A DNA stretch of 64,000 bases, taken from contig BCHH01000001.1 in NCBI GenBank assembly GCA_001599595.1, forward strand, positions 4,059,068 to 4,123,067, given 5' to 3'. The translations under genes were made by a program, and so were the position numbers. This DNA is from Beverwykella pulmonaria (taxonomy: Eukaryota > Ascomycota > Dothideomycetes > Pleosporales > Melanommataceae). Shown in pieces: positions 1-11,673 of the stretch. Under the pieces are notes generated by a model, which was not told the origin of the DNA, made no database searches, and saw only the letters and a program-made list of their open reading frames with translations. How positions within the stretch are numbered: position 1 is the stretch's first letter; each line of letters starts with the position of its first letter.

Positions 1-1102
1 CAGCTGGGTAGATGATGAGACAGTTATAGATGGAGCAGAGCGCCCAGTCTTCTTGGCGTCAGTTTTTGTTGCAGATGCGAGAATGGTGAACCTATATTCA
101 AACTTCTTATTAGTAGTGGCCTTTAATATGCGAGTGTTTGTGGCATACTGTGGACTACAGCATTGCGAAGATTCAATCTCAATATTTCTCCAGTCCCACG
201 GGAGGGCTATTGGCTCACATGTCGACTTCTCAAAATTTAATAAGAATGCGAAGCGTGTGATATCTTTATCACCGTCATTGCCTTTGCGGACGTCCAGTCG
301 TAGATTAGCTTTATGAGGATGGTTACACGGACAAGGATAGAACCGAGAGCTAAGGCTTTCAAACAACCGCTGAGCTTGATCCCGAATATTTTGCCAGTAC
401 ATTGACTGCAGGCAGTTCTTCCTTTCAGCATGGAGTGATTCTAGTTGGACAGCTCCAGCTGTTAATTTAGAGATCTTGTCAATGTCACGGTCGATCTCCT
501 GCAGCAGCTTGGCATACTTGTCTGAGTTGAAGCCGCCTCGTATCCTTGTCCATACGTGTTTGAAGAATTTTTTGCGCGCCTTTTCGTCAACAAAATTGTT
601 GGGGCCAACCCACGGGGGCTGTCTGACGTTAGTCAACGAGTTACAACACTAGCCAGGCCGTCTTGCCCTTAGATCGTCATCCAGCTTCAACTTCCTACAG
701 AAGAGTAAAATCCTCTTGTTCAGGTTCTCCATTAACGAAAGGTAGACCTCGAAATTCGGGCCAAGGCGGCCTTCAATGGCTCTCTGGAGCGTCTGATCTG
801 ACCATGCCTCCTTTTTCCGTTGCTCTAGCAGTTCGTTCATCTGCTTGTCTGGAAGACTAAGTGGTCCCAGCAACTGGTAGCATGAATTCATATAGATGCT
901 CACGGATGCAGCGAACTGGGTCTGAATGTCGTCGAAGACACATTCAAAGTCCCTCATGTTCTTCATCACGCTGACCTGTCTTTTGTCAACCTTGCTCCAT
1001 CTCATAGCACTCAAGACTCACTCCCTCCCCATAGTGCTCCAGCGCTGAGATGACGAGCGGGATGGTACCTAGAATCACGCCCGCAATTTCAAAACCCGAC
1101 AT
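1..1102 (-). CDS. DUF7580-type fungal protein, 5' part, open at left edge
   Basis: The start is ATG at 1102, beginning MSGFEIAGVILGTIPLVISA, the hydrophobic opening typical of fungal DUF7580 / prion-domain-like proteins. Two introns make it continuous. Intron 1 is 976-1021 (46 nt, GTGAGT..CAG). Intron 2 is 619-666 (48 nt) and is best read as a GC-AG intron (GCAAGA..ACAG with branch site CTAAC). Exons are 1102-1022, 975-667 and 618-<1, giving 336 codons without a stop up to the window edge. The middle exon is helical (NMRDFECVFDDIQTQF..) and the third includes KLLQEIDRDIDKISKLT, as in the family's N-terminal helical half. Family members are linked by annotation to NLR/STAND-like or HET-related proteins, but no function is established. 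It diverges from the C2H2 gene over 218 bp. The C-terminal half lies outside the window. Without the GC-AG intron there would be a stop at 649-651. Confidence 0.72.
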
Positions 1103-1320
1103 ATTTGTGACATGAAGGCTTGAGAGACGAGTGTTCGAGAAGTTGTTCAGGTCCCGCCTTGCCCCTCGGTAATCAACCAAAAAACTAGTCCTGTTTCGGT
1201 TTGGCGTATCATAATCAGATGCACCACACTTCAACAAACAAGGCTCAGCCCAGAGCTTTGAAAGTCATTAATCCTTTAGTTCTTTCATGGATTCTGCGCT
1301 CCTCCGATGGTGCAGCATTG
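1103..1320. promoter_or_regulatory. shared divergent promoter, DUF7580 / C2H2 genes
   Basis: This is the 218-bp gap between the ATG at 1102 (minus) and the preferred ATG at 1321 (plus). Both genes must be transcribed outward from it. An in-frame upstream ATG exists at 1219 for the plus-strand gene, but the family-like sequence begins near 1321. No TATA box or factor site stands out. Confidence 0.45.
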
Positions 1321-4300
1321 ATGGCAGCGCTAATCTCAAATGCGCATGCGAAATGCTACTCCGCCTTTGAATATCTCATCGACGCCTTCGAGCACCCTGC
1401 CCGCGATTTCAGACATCAGCTCCCGTTGAAAGATGTCCAAGAAGAGTTCGACAAGTACAATATATGGGCGGGTAACGTTGGCGCCGCCCATTCAGGGAAG
1501 CGATATGAGATCTCCCTCGACTACCGACTAAGGGAGGCATCGTTCTTCAAGGACTAGGTTCTCAGCCTTTTGCGTAATTTGGACGAAAAGGTTGCGAGTG
1601 CCGCTTCCCTTGTTCGCAACCAGCGAAAGCCTTTCGAAGAGCTAGTTGAAGAATCGGACTCTGGAATATCCAACCCGTCTACGTCGGACGCCAGTGAAGT
1701 GGAGGATGAAGCATCGGACGATTCACCATGGGAAATCTCTTCCGACTCCACCAGAGGTAGAGGATCAGGGTGCAAAAAGGACCAAGAAACGAGCATTTTG
1801 AACGATCCGATTGACTCGACCACAAAAACTTCACCAAAGACAAGCATCGATGTTCCAGTGAACCCTATCATGGAACTAGGCCGAAACCCAAAGGCAGAAA
1901 TGCCTCGTTTACTGGAGTCCATTAGGTTCACCATTTCTTGCCTGTATAGGATGCCTATCAGGAAGCCAGCTCCACTTGATCGACTAAAGCACAAAACATT
2001 GCTTGAATCGTCTAATTATCGGCATTTTGATATGTTGTATGTTAAAGACAAGTTTCGAAATCTCGACCTGGATTTGGCAACACGACTTGGGAAGATGATT
2101 ACCCGTCGTCGGCAAATCTTATACTATCGAGAAGCTCATAGGCAGAGTTTGGGAACTACACGTGTCCAGGCCAGAGTAACACCTGCTTCCGTAGATGGAC
2201 CAAAGTCCGTTGTGATCGGAGGTGGACCAGAAGGGGTCCACGGAGAACCTGGAAGTCAAGCGACACCGAGTCGGCTGGCATTGAGTCAAGCTGCAAGCAG
2301 TCATTTTACCCTACATTCAAAAGCAACCACTCTCCGACCCGGCGAAGTGCCTCTAGACTTCATCCAGGAAAGCATTAACACAACGGCTCTTTACGCACCA
2401 TCTGTTGCTGAGTCCAAGTCATCTATGGCTTCGAGTTTTGCTGGTAGACATCTTAATATCAGCGTTCCTTCTCGCCCGAAAGATGACCAAGGCAACGAAC
2501 TAGAATGGTTTGAGTGTCCATACTGTTTGATTACTAAGAATATCCCAAGCAAACGCAAGTGGAAGTATGTAGGAGGCTTTCCATTTCGTCTGTCGCTAAT
2601 TGTCTCCTAGAAAGCACACTATGGAGGATCTTCAACCTTACGTCTGCACATACGGGCGTTGCGATCTATACGATCACTTCTTCGAGAGTAGAGACGCTTG
2701 GTTTAAGCATGAAGCACAACATCACAGAGCTAAGTGGTTTTGTAATACGAACCATCATCCCGAATATGATGCGGAAAGCAACTTCCTGACGCACATGAAA
2801 ATCGACCACGATCAGACATTTGACGACGCACAATTTACTCTGCTGAAAGATATGTTTCAATGGCCTTCCCGAGATATTAAAGGAACCTGCAACCTCTGCA
2901 CGCAGCATTCGAAGAAGCTCAAGAGTCATGTATCGCGTCATTTGCAGCAAATAGCCCTCTTTGCCCTCCCAAGAGTTAATGAAACGGCTGGAAGTGGACA
3001 AGCTGAACGCGACAGCAGTTCGTAAAAGTCTGCAGAGGAAAGAAATCAGAAAGACGAAGACGGGGAAGATGTTTCTAAAGAGACCATGTCTTCTTCAAAA
3101 AACAGCGCGACAGATACAAGACCAGAACTAGAACCAGACCAGGATTCCATATCCGATGAGCGAGATCTTGTCAACGAATTTGAGATCCCTAGCACCGTTC
3201 CAGACGTCAACAATATGACGTGGGACGATGTCACCGACAAATTCGCCAAAGCTCGAGAGCGGTCCTTCCGACCCTTGAAAATTCTGGCTTATGGAAGTGG
3301 AAACGGTGACGGAATTATAGTGCATGAATTCATCAAAACGCTGCACTGTGAGCCAGTCTGTACCTTTTCCGACAAGGATGAGGCAATTCGTCTTGCAGAA
3401 GGCGAGGTGAAGTTTGATTTCGTTCTAGTAGTACCTAACCTCTTCAACTTTGACCATGGTTGGGAACTCGATGTCATGCGCAACATGAGAAGATCTAGGG
3501 TCATTAACTCCAACACACCGGTCATATGCATTATGCCGTTTATAAATGATGAGGAGCTTCATGCTTCCGATGAAGTCTTCGATGCGAAAATCGAGAGACT
3601 ATCCAATCCAAATGTATTTGAAATACTTGAGTACAACGAGCTGAAAGAGGTGCTCGGAAAGTTGTGTCATTGGGAACCAGCTCCAGAAGGCTGGGAACTA
3701 GCTCCTGAAGGTTGGGAACTAGCCCCTGAAGATTGGACATCTGACCAGGATGTTAAAACGGACGTTAAAACCTCATATTCGAAAGACAAAGTTGTCGAGC
3801 AACAAGATGAGACCACGCCACTCCCTAGGCCTGAGCCTTGGTTACTAGATTATGTGGCGAGCTTTCCTAACACATCAGAATCAATTTCTAAGCATCTTTC
3901 TAAGCAAATGGCAACCCGAACGGTTGATATGGTAAGGATAGTTTCCATCATGTTGACCTTTTTCGTCGCTAATGACCGTAGCCAAAATTCCGAATTGGCG
4001 AGCTGGTTGCTCTAAAATCTTCTGTCAAGGGGAAAGTTTTCGATCGCTGGGCAGCGGATGGCACATGGAAATATGGAGTTATCGGTCATCTACATAATCC
4101 TGTTTTGAAGGAGCCGTTTCCAGAGTCAGACTTGCAATCGATGTCGGAGCTAAACGAGGAGCACAATAAAAAATCGAAGGACAACCAGGCGTCAGATGCA
4201 GAAAAGCCGAAAGGCACAGCCACTGAAGTGTCCGAAGTTACTCAGACTGAACTCGCCGTCGATGCCAATAACCGGGATCAACCTGCAAATGTCCAAATCG

Positions 4301-4338
4301 ATTTAAATACCTACATGTTGCCTCTGTTAATGGAGTAA
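1321..4338 (+). pseudogene. C2H2 zinc-finger protein with receiver-like domain, two in-frame stops
   Basis: From ATG 1321 the frame runs through introns 2565-2610 (GTATGT..CTAG) and 3932-3981 (GTAAGG..GTAG) to TAA at 4336-4338, 974 codons in all. Two stops interrupt it: TAG 1555-1557 and TAA 3023-3025. Coding continues in the same frame across both, and each is one C-to-T change from a Gln codon. Order: an N-terminal region with SLDYRLREASFF; an acidic Ser-rich linker; C2H2-like fingers around FECPYC, CTYGRC..H..H and CNLC..H..H, ending HVSRHLQQIALFALPR, the signature of a large fungal C2H2 family; then an alpha/beta segment (about 3280-3660) resembling a response-regulator receiver; a 7-residue triple repeat (EGWELAP type, 3672-3735); and a C-terminal IGELVALKS..-type segment after intron 2. 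Function unknown. A functional gene would need readthrough, so it is probably inactivated by RIP-like mutation. Confidence 0.62.
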
Positions 4339-5267
4339 ATTCAAATTTTGAAAGAATTGATTCGAATTGATGCTGGGTAAGTATGGAAACCTCCCCATTA
4401 TATTGTCACTCACACACAGTCAGCACCGCTCAACCGCGACTTGGAGATTTGACCCCGAAATTGTCCAAACTTTTGAACCACATAAAGCTTTCGGAGTTCC
4501 CGTATTTGAAATGGGAAACGTTTGTGCGCGTTGTCAGGTACCAACTTGGTGAAAAACTTTCCATCGATTATAGCACTCCTAAACCCTCTTATTTTTATTT
4601 CTCAGTATGTTCTCATTCTCCTTACAATTTTGAGCTCGTAATGTCTAAAGTCAGTTATAGACAGAACTGGACCTAGGAGTAAAGCAGGCAAGACAAAGAT
4701 GCCCCGATTTGGTAGTGTACGCCTCCCGCTCGGTAGTTCAAGCTATGCTAACTTCTGTAGCCCATATTTTCCATTGGTGATAACTGTACTAGTAGCGTTC
4801 GTACCCTTTCCAAAGGAATCCCTGTGGTGGGTAGAAGATACGACGCCAGAAAGGACTCTGCACTTTTCGACCCTGGATGGGAGTATCAAATTGGTTACAG
4901 TGGCAGTTTCTGGGTGGAGGAACGGTTTCTACAAGTTTCTGCCAACTACGAATTCGAAATATACCAACGAGAGGGCTTTTTCCCCTATCCTTGCCGAAAA
5001 GAGGACTGGTGCGCCCTCAACTTCGAGACTTTTGCCGCGCGTCGAGAACACGAAGAGCAAATGCAGGCTTGCAAAGCTAGTTCTGACCTAGATGCCCGGG
5101 AACTCTCACAATTCGACCCGACCAAGAGGCGAAGGCGAGATGGCCTTTTCTGCCGTCACACGGACTGCACAGAGATTTTCAAAACAAGCTTGGATCGCAA
5201 TGAGCATGAGAATCAATGTTCATACCGCCGCGAAAATATTACTCCTGTAGCATCGACTGCGATTTGA
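4339..5267 (+). pseudogene. downstream zinc-finger-like exons, continuation of C2H2 gene or remnant
   Basis: Coding-like sequence continues past the TAA at 4336: the same frame reads IQILKELIRIDAG up to a clean GTAAGT donor at 4378, which could make that TAA a third Q-to-stop change. A plausible exon (WRFDPEIVQTFEPHKAFGVP) lies in 4421-4534. A branch site plus acceptor (GCTAAC..CTGTAG) ends at 4760 and opens the frame that closes at TGA 5267. That last exon holds two degenerate C2HC fingers: PCRKEDWC..H..C (around 4990) and FCRHTDC..H..C (around 5150). Exon connections between 4534 and 4760 are unresolved. It may be the 3' end of the preceding gene or a separate broken paralogue. Confidence 0.35.
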
Positions 5268-5333
5268 TTTTCAAAATAGAGGCAGAGCGTGGCGCTCATG
5301 AAGATAGATGTGACGCCGGGCCTCTCATATGCC

Positions 5334-5539
5334 GCAACTGTTGGAATATATATAGAACGTGTTGATCACGTGGTGATGTTGTGATCACGTGTTTATCACA
5401 TGAGACACTAGCGATGCTTGGCGGCAAAGGGATGATACAACCTCCTGAGCCTCACCTCAGATAGACACATACACGAATCAATACTTTGCTTAGAACCCAC
5501 CCATTGCTATTGCAATAGCCCTGTGAGACCAACAGCAAC
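5334..5539 (+). mobile_element. solo LTR with 5-bp target-site duplication
   Basis: A 196-bp unit at 5339-5534 begins TGTTGG and ends CCAACA, perfect 6-bp inverted ends. It is flanked by the identical pentamer GCAAC at 5334-5338 and 5535-5539. TG..CA termini, a 5-bp duplication and a TATA-like ATATATATAGA near the left end are LTR-retrotransposon features. The interior carries two GATCACGTG copies. No internal retroelement sequence adjoins it, so it is a solo LTR left by LTR-LTR recombination. Strand is assigned from the TATA-like motif. Family (Gypsy or Copia) cannot be told from the LTR alone. Confidence 0.88.
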
Positions 5540-8113
5540 AAACCCTGCTTTTTTCTATTTGACAACGGCGTTGAGCGTACAAATCACGAGGAGGAAGAGT
5601 GCCGCTATCTTGAAGGCATATGACCTTAGCTGGTCATCCTCGCCATACTCAAGTGCAGCAATGATGGCTGTCAACCACTCTTCGCGTCGGGATGGGCTCG
5701 GGATAAACACGCTTCAAAGTATTGCCTTATAAGAAAGACAAAGATCCCAGGAGAGGCTCAGGCTGCTTATGTGTTTAGAGAGTAGGAACACTAATGCGTG
5801 GCTACGGTAATTAATCATTTCTGAAGTAAGTTTAAACCGCTGAGCGGCATCGATCTTAACTGAAAAGGCTTGGAAGAAACATATGGCAATTGGGATACGA
5901 CAGAGGGAAGGACGAGATCAGTACCAATCATCCTTCTCATTCTGCACAATACATGTGTTATTTCGCATGTGATCGAACACGCCGACAATCGCTGTACCCG
6001 ACCGATGTTGTCCTCTTTCATGGTAGACCCGAAGGCAATGGCCGGATATTGTGGACTTGATAGGCTACCACGGAGTTTGCAAAGGCTCATCACCAATTTT
6101 TTCAATACAATTCAGTCACGCAGTCTTGTTTCGCCCTCCGTCTGCACCACCTCCTCTAATTATATCAATTCCTCTCTGCTCCCTCTATCGGGACCACAAT
6201 ACAGCAAGCCAATTGCTTACTCTGCCTCCACCACAGCACGCAAACAAACTAACTCGCCAACGAAGCAAGGTCCGTAAGACTATATAATCCTCAAGATGAC
6301 GTTGTCTAATTTGCTTCGTGCAGCCAGTTTACACAACCTAGTCTGCCCGCCATAGACGCATCTATGGATTTAACACATGATCCTCTTGGAATCTGTAGAT
6401 CGAGGGAGGGATGAGGGTAGGAGAGAACGTGATAATGCTTTCTAGAAGCTGCGCTGTGGGTTAGAGACAGCCGAGTTAGGATCTAGTTGTGTGTGCGGGC
6501 AGGGAAGCCGAATGGCCCCAAAAGTGTCCCCTAGCCCAGATTCTCTACGTAGCCCAAGAGCATTGTCGCACGGTGAGCAGAGTCCGCATATTTTTGGGGC
6601 CTCACGCAAGGGCTCCCCCTGCGAAAGGTCTAGCCGGGGACTTGTGGGATTGAGGAAGGTGACGATACTGGGGAAATGAGCCTTTTGCCGTTAGATTTCG
6701 AGGAGCGGGTATGAAAAAATCGCGATACCAATGGCGGCTTCACAGTCAGCGGTTACATCTACAATAGAAACTTTCCCAAGATTGAATGTGCGCGAATTTC
6801 GATGTATAAGAGACACAGAGCGAATAGGAGCGAGTGCCACAGAGTGACATCAAGCGCTGGTTGTAGAAGCATCAAATTGAATCCATTCATTGTAAATATC
6901 AATTCAATCTAAAACTCAACTCGATAGTATATTCTGCGAAGCAAAAGCAATATACCCAAGCTGAACACGTAATTACGGCGTTGGGTTGCGCCTCTTCGCT
7001 TTGACGACAATGACAGTTCCAGATGCGGCATTTTCTCAACGATCTTCCTGAAATGCAGCGGCAGAGCCGCTCAATGTGTTACAGCACAGAGAGCCAGACG
7101 CTCAGCTTTAAGAGACATGATATGGGTAGGTATTGGCCCCCACCTTCCATCCCTATGATGACAATGATGCTGGTTGGTGAATTGTGGCCTCAGTCTCCGG
7201 TGGCTTGCTCTGCGATCAGTGCAGCGGCGAGTCGAGTCGATTCGATTCGGTGTAATTAGGTGTTTGTTTCAGCGCTGAAATGAGGTGTCGCGCAAGGTCG
7301 CAAGGCTCAGTTCAGCTTTGCTAAATATAAATGTACGGATGGTTATCATGGCGAGGGCTGCTTTCATACGGGAGGTGGCTTCTTTGGATCCAGAGCCATC
7401 TGGGGCATTGTCGTCGATCCCATCAAAGCCTGGGAGGTGCTTACCGCAGATACCAATCCCCTCTGGCAGACAGCAGTCTTACTTACGACGAAGCCTCGTC
7501 TTGATCCTTTTAACCCTCTTGCCAAAACTGCATCACTACCATAGGCAGCAGAGAGCGCCGCCAGAGCAACGCACGGCCGTGACCCCAAAAGCCCGGCAGC
7601 CATCGTACCCATAAAGCATCAATCAGTCTTCTCCCGCAGCTTCCGCCGGGAGCGCTGGAGCTCCTGCGCAATCTGGCAACGCCAAAAACTCAATTGTGGA
7701 GCGCCGCCTTCGTTCAGCTCTGCCGTCGCGTGCTCATATCGACCTCCTCTCTCCCTCCTAGCCACACACAACCGAACTCGCGATACTCAAGCAATTCCAC
7801 GCTCAGGGCAAGAGGAATTGTTTAACTCGTTATATCTGCCGGAACGAGCTCTGCGCTAGATACTGAAGGTCCGCTCCGAGGTGCCTGAGGTATTGAGCTA
7901 GGAGGCGTGGCCCGTCTCCCCAATTCACCACGGCCCGGACGTCGACGACTTGGATATCTTCAGTGCGCACTGCATAGCATTCCTTTACCCTGATTTCACC
8001 GAAAGACGGCCTCCCGGCGCGAGATTCAAGCGTTCTTGGCACCGTCTGCCCAGCAATCAGTCTCCGCCATCCACAGGAGCCGCACAGCCGCACGCCGTCG
8101 TCATTTTGCCAGC
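5540..8113. other. intergenic region, no supported gene
   Basis: About 2.6 kb between the solo LTR and PSD2. Open frames here are short, overlap on both strands and resemble no family I know. The last few hundred bases (7600-8113) are CT- and CA-rich, as expected for the PSD2 promoter and 5' UTR. No tRNA-like structure was recognised. Confidence 0.5.
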
Positions 8114-11100
8114 ATGCCGCGTCCAACCTTGACTTCTCGACTGTCGCTCCCCCAACGCCTCAAGAACAACAACAACGGCACCTCCTCCACACCCTCGAGC
8201 GTCCCCGCGAGTCGCAATACAAGCCCCAAGCGCACCATGTCGGAGCAATCGAAGCCTGGCCTGGTGCTCCGAGTCAATGTCCTCAAGGCGGGTGCCCGCG
8301 TACCCCGCGCTGGATGAGCTGGAGCTAACGGACGCTGTAGGGCAAGAACCTAGCTGCAAAGGACAGGAGCGGCACTTCTGATCCTGTAAGACCTGTTGTG
8401 TGCCGTCGCATCCGCCAATGCTAGCGTGCGGGGGCTCGATATCTGGAGCTCGAGGCTAATGGTTGCGTGTTAGTACCTCGTCCTGACGGTTGGCGACGCC
8501 AAACAAGCGACCCCAACCATCAACAAAACACTGAACCCCGAATGGAACTGCACCCTCGATCTGCCCATAACCGGCGAGCAGAGCACCCTGCTGGAAATAT
8601 GCTGCTGGGACAAGGACCGCTTCGGAAAGGACTACATGGGCGAGTTTGACGTCATTCTGGAGGACATCTTCAATGATGGCAACCCCGTCCAGGAGCCTAG
8701 GTGGTTCCCACTAGAATCCAGGCGCACTGGGAAGAAGAAGAGCCTGGTGACTGGCGAGATCCTCCTCCAGTTCACCCTTATCGACTCGACCAACCCCGCC
8801 GCACACCCCGAACAAATCATGCAGAAGTTCATGGGCTTCACAGCATCGAGTAGCCCAGATGAGGAGGACGATGAAGCTTTGCTGCGCATGGAGAGTGGAG
8901 AGGGCGATGGCGAGGATCAGGAAGAGGAGGAGAGCTCGGACGAGACACAGGACGAGTCCAAGAAAGCCGAGAAGCGGGAGAAGCGGCGGAAGAAGCTCAG
9001 GCTCGCGAAGTTAAGGAGGAAGGCTAAGCAGCGCGCCTACGAATTCTCCGGCAAGACCGAGGTCGCTGGCGTTTTGTTCTTGGAAATCACAAAGATCACC
9101 GACCTGCCGCCGGAAAAAAATGGTGAGTGTGACCAAGCGAGAGCCTACTTGCATATACTCATTCCGTGTTACAGTAACGAGAACCTCATTTGATATGGAC
9201 CCATTCGTTGTCATCTCTCTCGGGAAAAAGACGTACCGGACCAAAGTCATCCATCACAACCTCAATCCCGTCTTCGAGGAGAAGCTGGTGTTCCAGGTTT
9301 TGAAACACGAAACAAATTATTCGATGAGCTGCACAGTCATTGACAAGGACAAATTCTCTGGGAACGACTACGTTGGCACAGTCAACTTCCCGGTCGAGAA
9401 GGCAGTGTCTGTCGCTCCGGAGGCTGACCCTGCCACCGGTCTCTACAGACTACCTGAGCCTCAAGATTCCCCAGGTATACCAGAAGCTAGGAGGTCTCGT
9501 TTCCGACTTCCCATGTCTCGATCGTCCTCAGCTCACAGTCTGTCGCGCTTGGGGAGACCTTCTTTGAAGAAAGAAAATTCGCAAAACTCCCTTTCCAATT
9601 ACGGGAAAGAGTCGAACGGCTCGTTGCCTCCAGCACCAACCAGCGCGCCCACAACGCCAGGGGTGGATGGAAATGGTAACGCCACACCTGTTCCTATTGT
9701 CAACGTCGATCCGTCTGCCGTAGATGACGAGGATCTCAAGATGTACACGCTTCCATTGGAAATGAAGAACAAGGATCGATGGGAGGCAAAGCATAGTCCG
9801 ACGCTCTACATCAGGGCCAAGTATCTGCCTTACAAGGCTCTCCGACAGCAGTTTTGGAGGGCGATGCTCAAGCAGTATGATGCAGACGACAGTGGCCTTA
9901 TTGACAAGGTCGAGCTTACAACGATGCTGGACACGCTGGGCTCAACCCTTCATGAATCGACCATCGATGGCTTCTTCAAGAGATTTGCCGCAGAGCACAA
10001 TGGTGAAGAGCTACTGACATTCGACGAGGTTGTAATCTGCCTGGAGGATCAATTGCAGAATACGCAAGAAAAGGAAACCACATGGCGCAATCTAATGCCT
10101 TCGAACAGCGATCTTCATTTGAGTTCGACTCCTGGTACCATGACACCTTCGCAGACTTCTGGGTCGCAAACGCCGCTTAATATAAATCCCTCGAGTACAT
10201 CCATTCCACTATTGGATCAAAGCAGTGCGCCTAGAGAGGGCGAAGGAGTGGATAACTTTACTACAGACGACCTGTCGGATGAAAAGGGAGAAGAGCACGT
10301 GATCGAGATTCGTGAGTGCCCCATATGCCATCAACCGCGGTTGAACAAGAAGTCCGATGCCGATATCATCACCCATGTGGCTACTTGTGCTAGCCAAGAT
10401 TGGAGGCAGGTCAACAACATTGTTATGGCCGGCTTCGTTACATCTAGCCAGGCTCAGCGGAAGTGGTACTCCAAGGTCATCACCAAGATCTCGTACGGTG
10501 GATACAAGCTAGGGGCCAACTCCGCCAATATCCTTGTGCAAGATCGTATTACAGGTCAAATTAATGAAGAACGCATGAGCGTTTATGTCCGACTTGGTAT
10601 TCGCCTGCTCTACAAGGGGCTGAAATCAACCAACATGGAGAAAAAACGAAGTGCGTATCTGCGCTCTCCTACCCCTGTGTTACATGCTGATTCTCGACAG
10701 TTCGGAAATTGCTTCGTTCCCTCAGCTTTAAGCAGGGCAAGAAGTACGATGACCCTGCTTCAGCTGCAGAAATTGATGGGTTCATCGCCTTCCATCAACT
10801 GAACATGTCAGAGGTTCTGCTCCCGACTTCGCAGTTCAAGAATTTCAATGAGTTCTTCTACCGTGCCTTGAAGCCCGATGCACGACCATGTTCTGCCCCC
10901 GACGACCCTAGGGTCATCGTTTCGCCTGCGGACTGTCGATCGGTTGTCTTCAACACTATTGACAGCGCCCAAGCAATCTGGGTCAAAGGGCGTGAATTCA
11001 CACTGCAGCGTCTTCTTGGTGATGCTTATCCCGAGGACGCAAAACGCTATGTGGGAGGCTCTCTTGGAATTTTCCGCCTTGCACCACAAGACTATCATCG

Positions 11101-11673
11101 GTTCCACATACCAGTTGATGGCGTGATGGGTGAGCCAAAGACTATTAAGGGAGAATACTACACTGTCAACCCAATGGCGATTCGGTCGTCACTAGATGTG
11201 TATGGGGAAAATGTTCGCGTCATCGTCCCCATCGACTCGGTAGCTCACGGCCGGGTTATGGTCATTTGCGTGGGTGCGATGATGGTTGGCAGCACCGTCA
11301 TTACCCGCAAGGCTGGCGATCATGTGAAGAGAGCTGAGGAGCTGGGATACTTCAAGTTTGGTGGAAGTACGCTTTTGCTGCTGGTCGAGCCCGGCCAGAT
11401 GAAGTACGACGATGATTTGGTTGACAACTCGAAATCCGCCCTAGAGACCCTTGTAAGTTGACTTTGTAACAGCCAACTTATTTCTTGTGTCTAACACATT
11501 TACAGATCCGTGTCGGCATGTCCATCGGCCACAGTCCCAACAGAGCAGCCCATGCTCCCGATATGCGTAAAGACAACCCAACAATGGAAGAAAAACAGGA
11601 CGCAAAGCGCCGGATCGAAGGTAGTCTCGCTCCCGAGGGCGTCCAAGGACCCATGCCTGGAGCCGGGATGTAA
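8114..11673 (+). CDS. PSD2: phosphatidylserine decarboxylase 2 (C2-C2-EF-hand-PSD)
   Basis: It converts phosphatidylserine to phosphatidylethanolamine at endosomal/Golgi-type membranes. Five introns: 8300-8340, 8386-8473, 9123-9174, 10651-10700 and 11453-11505. The spliced length is 1,092 codons including stop (1,091 aa), close to fungal PSD2. Order: first C2 domain (residues about 45-180, with LAAKDRSGTSDPYLVL); an acidic Lys-rich linker; second C2 (about 290-400, SFDMDPFVVISLG); an EF-hand-like loop DADDSGLIDKVE near 530; a Cys pair CPICHQPR; then the decarboxylase domain with FFYRALKPDARP, the catalytic PQDYHRFH box and the self-cleavage motif VGST near residue 982, whose Ser becomes the pyruvoyl group. 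ATG 8114 (MPRPTLTSRLSLPQ) is preferred to 8036 because it matches the usual fungal opening. Intron 1 is only 41 nt but is needed for frame. Confidence 0.93.

Noticed and set aside
6801..6818. GATGTATAAGAGACACAG resembles the transposase mosaic-end sequence used in sequencing library kits
   Set aside because: It differs from that sequence (missing GT and an altered end) and is embedded in ordinary sequence with no junction, so adaptor contamination is not supported.
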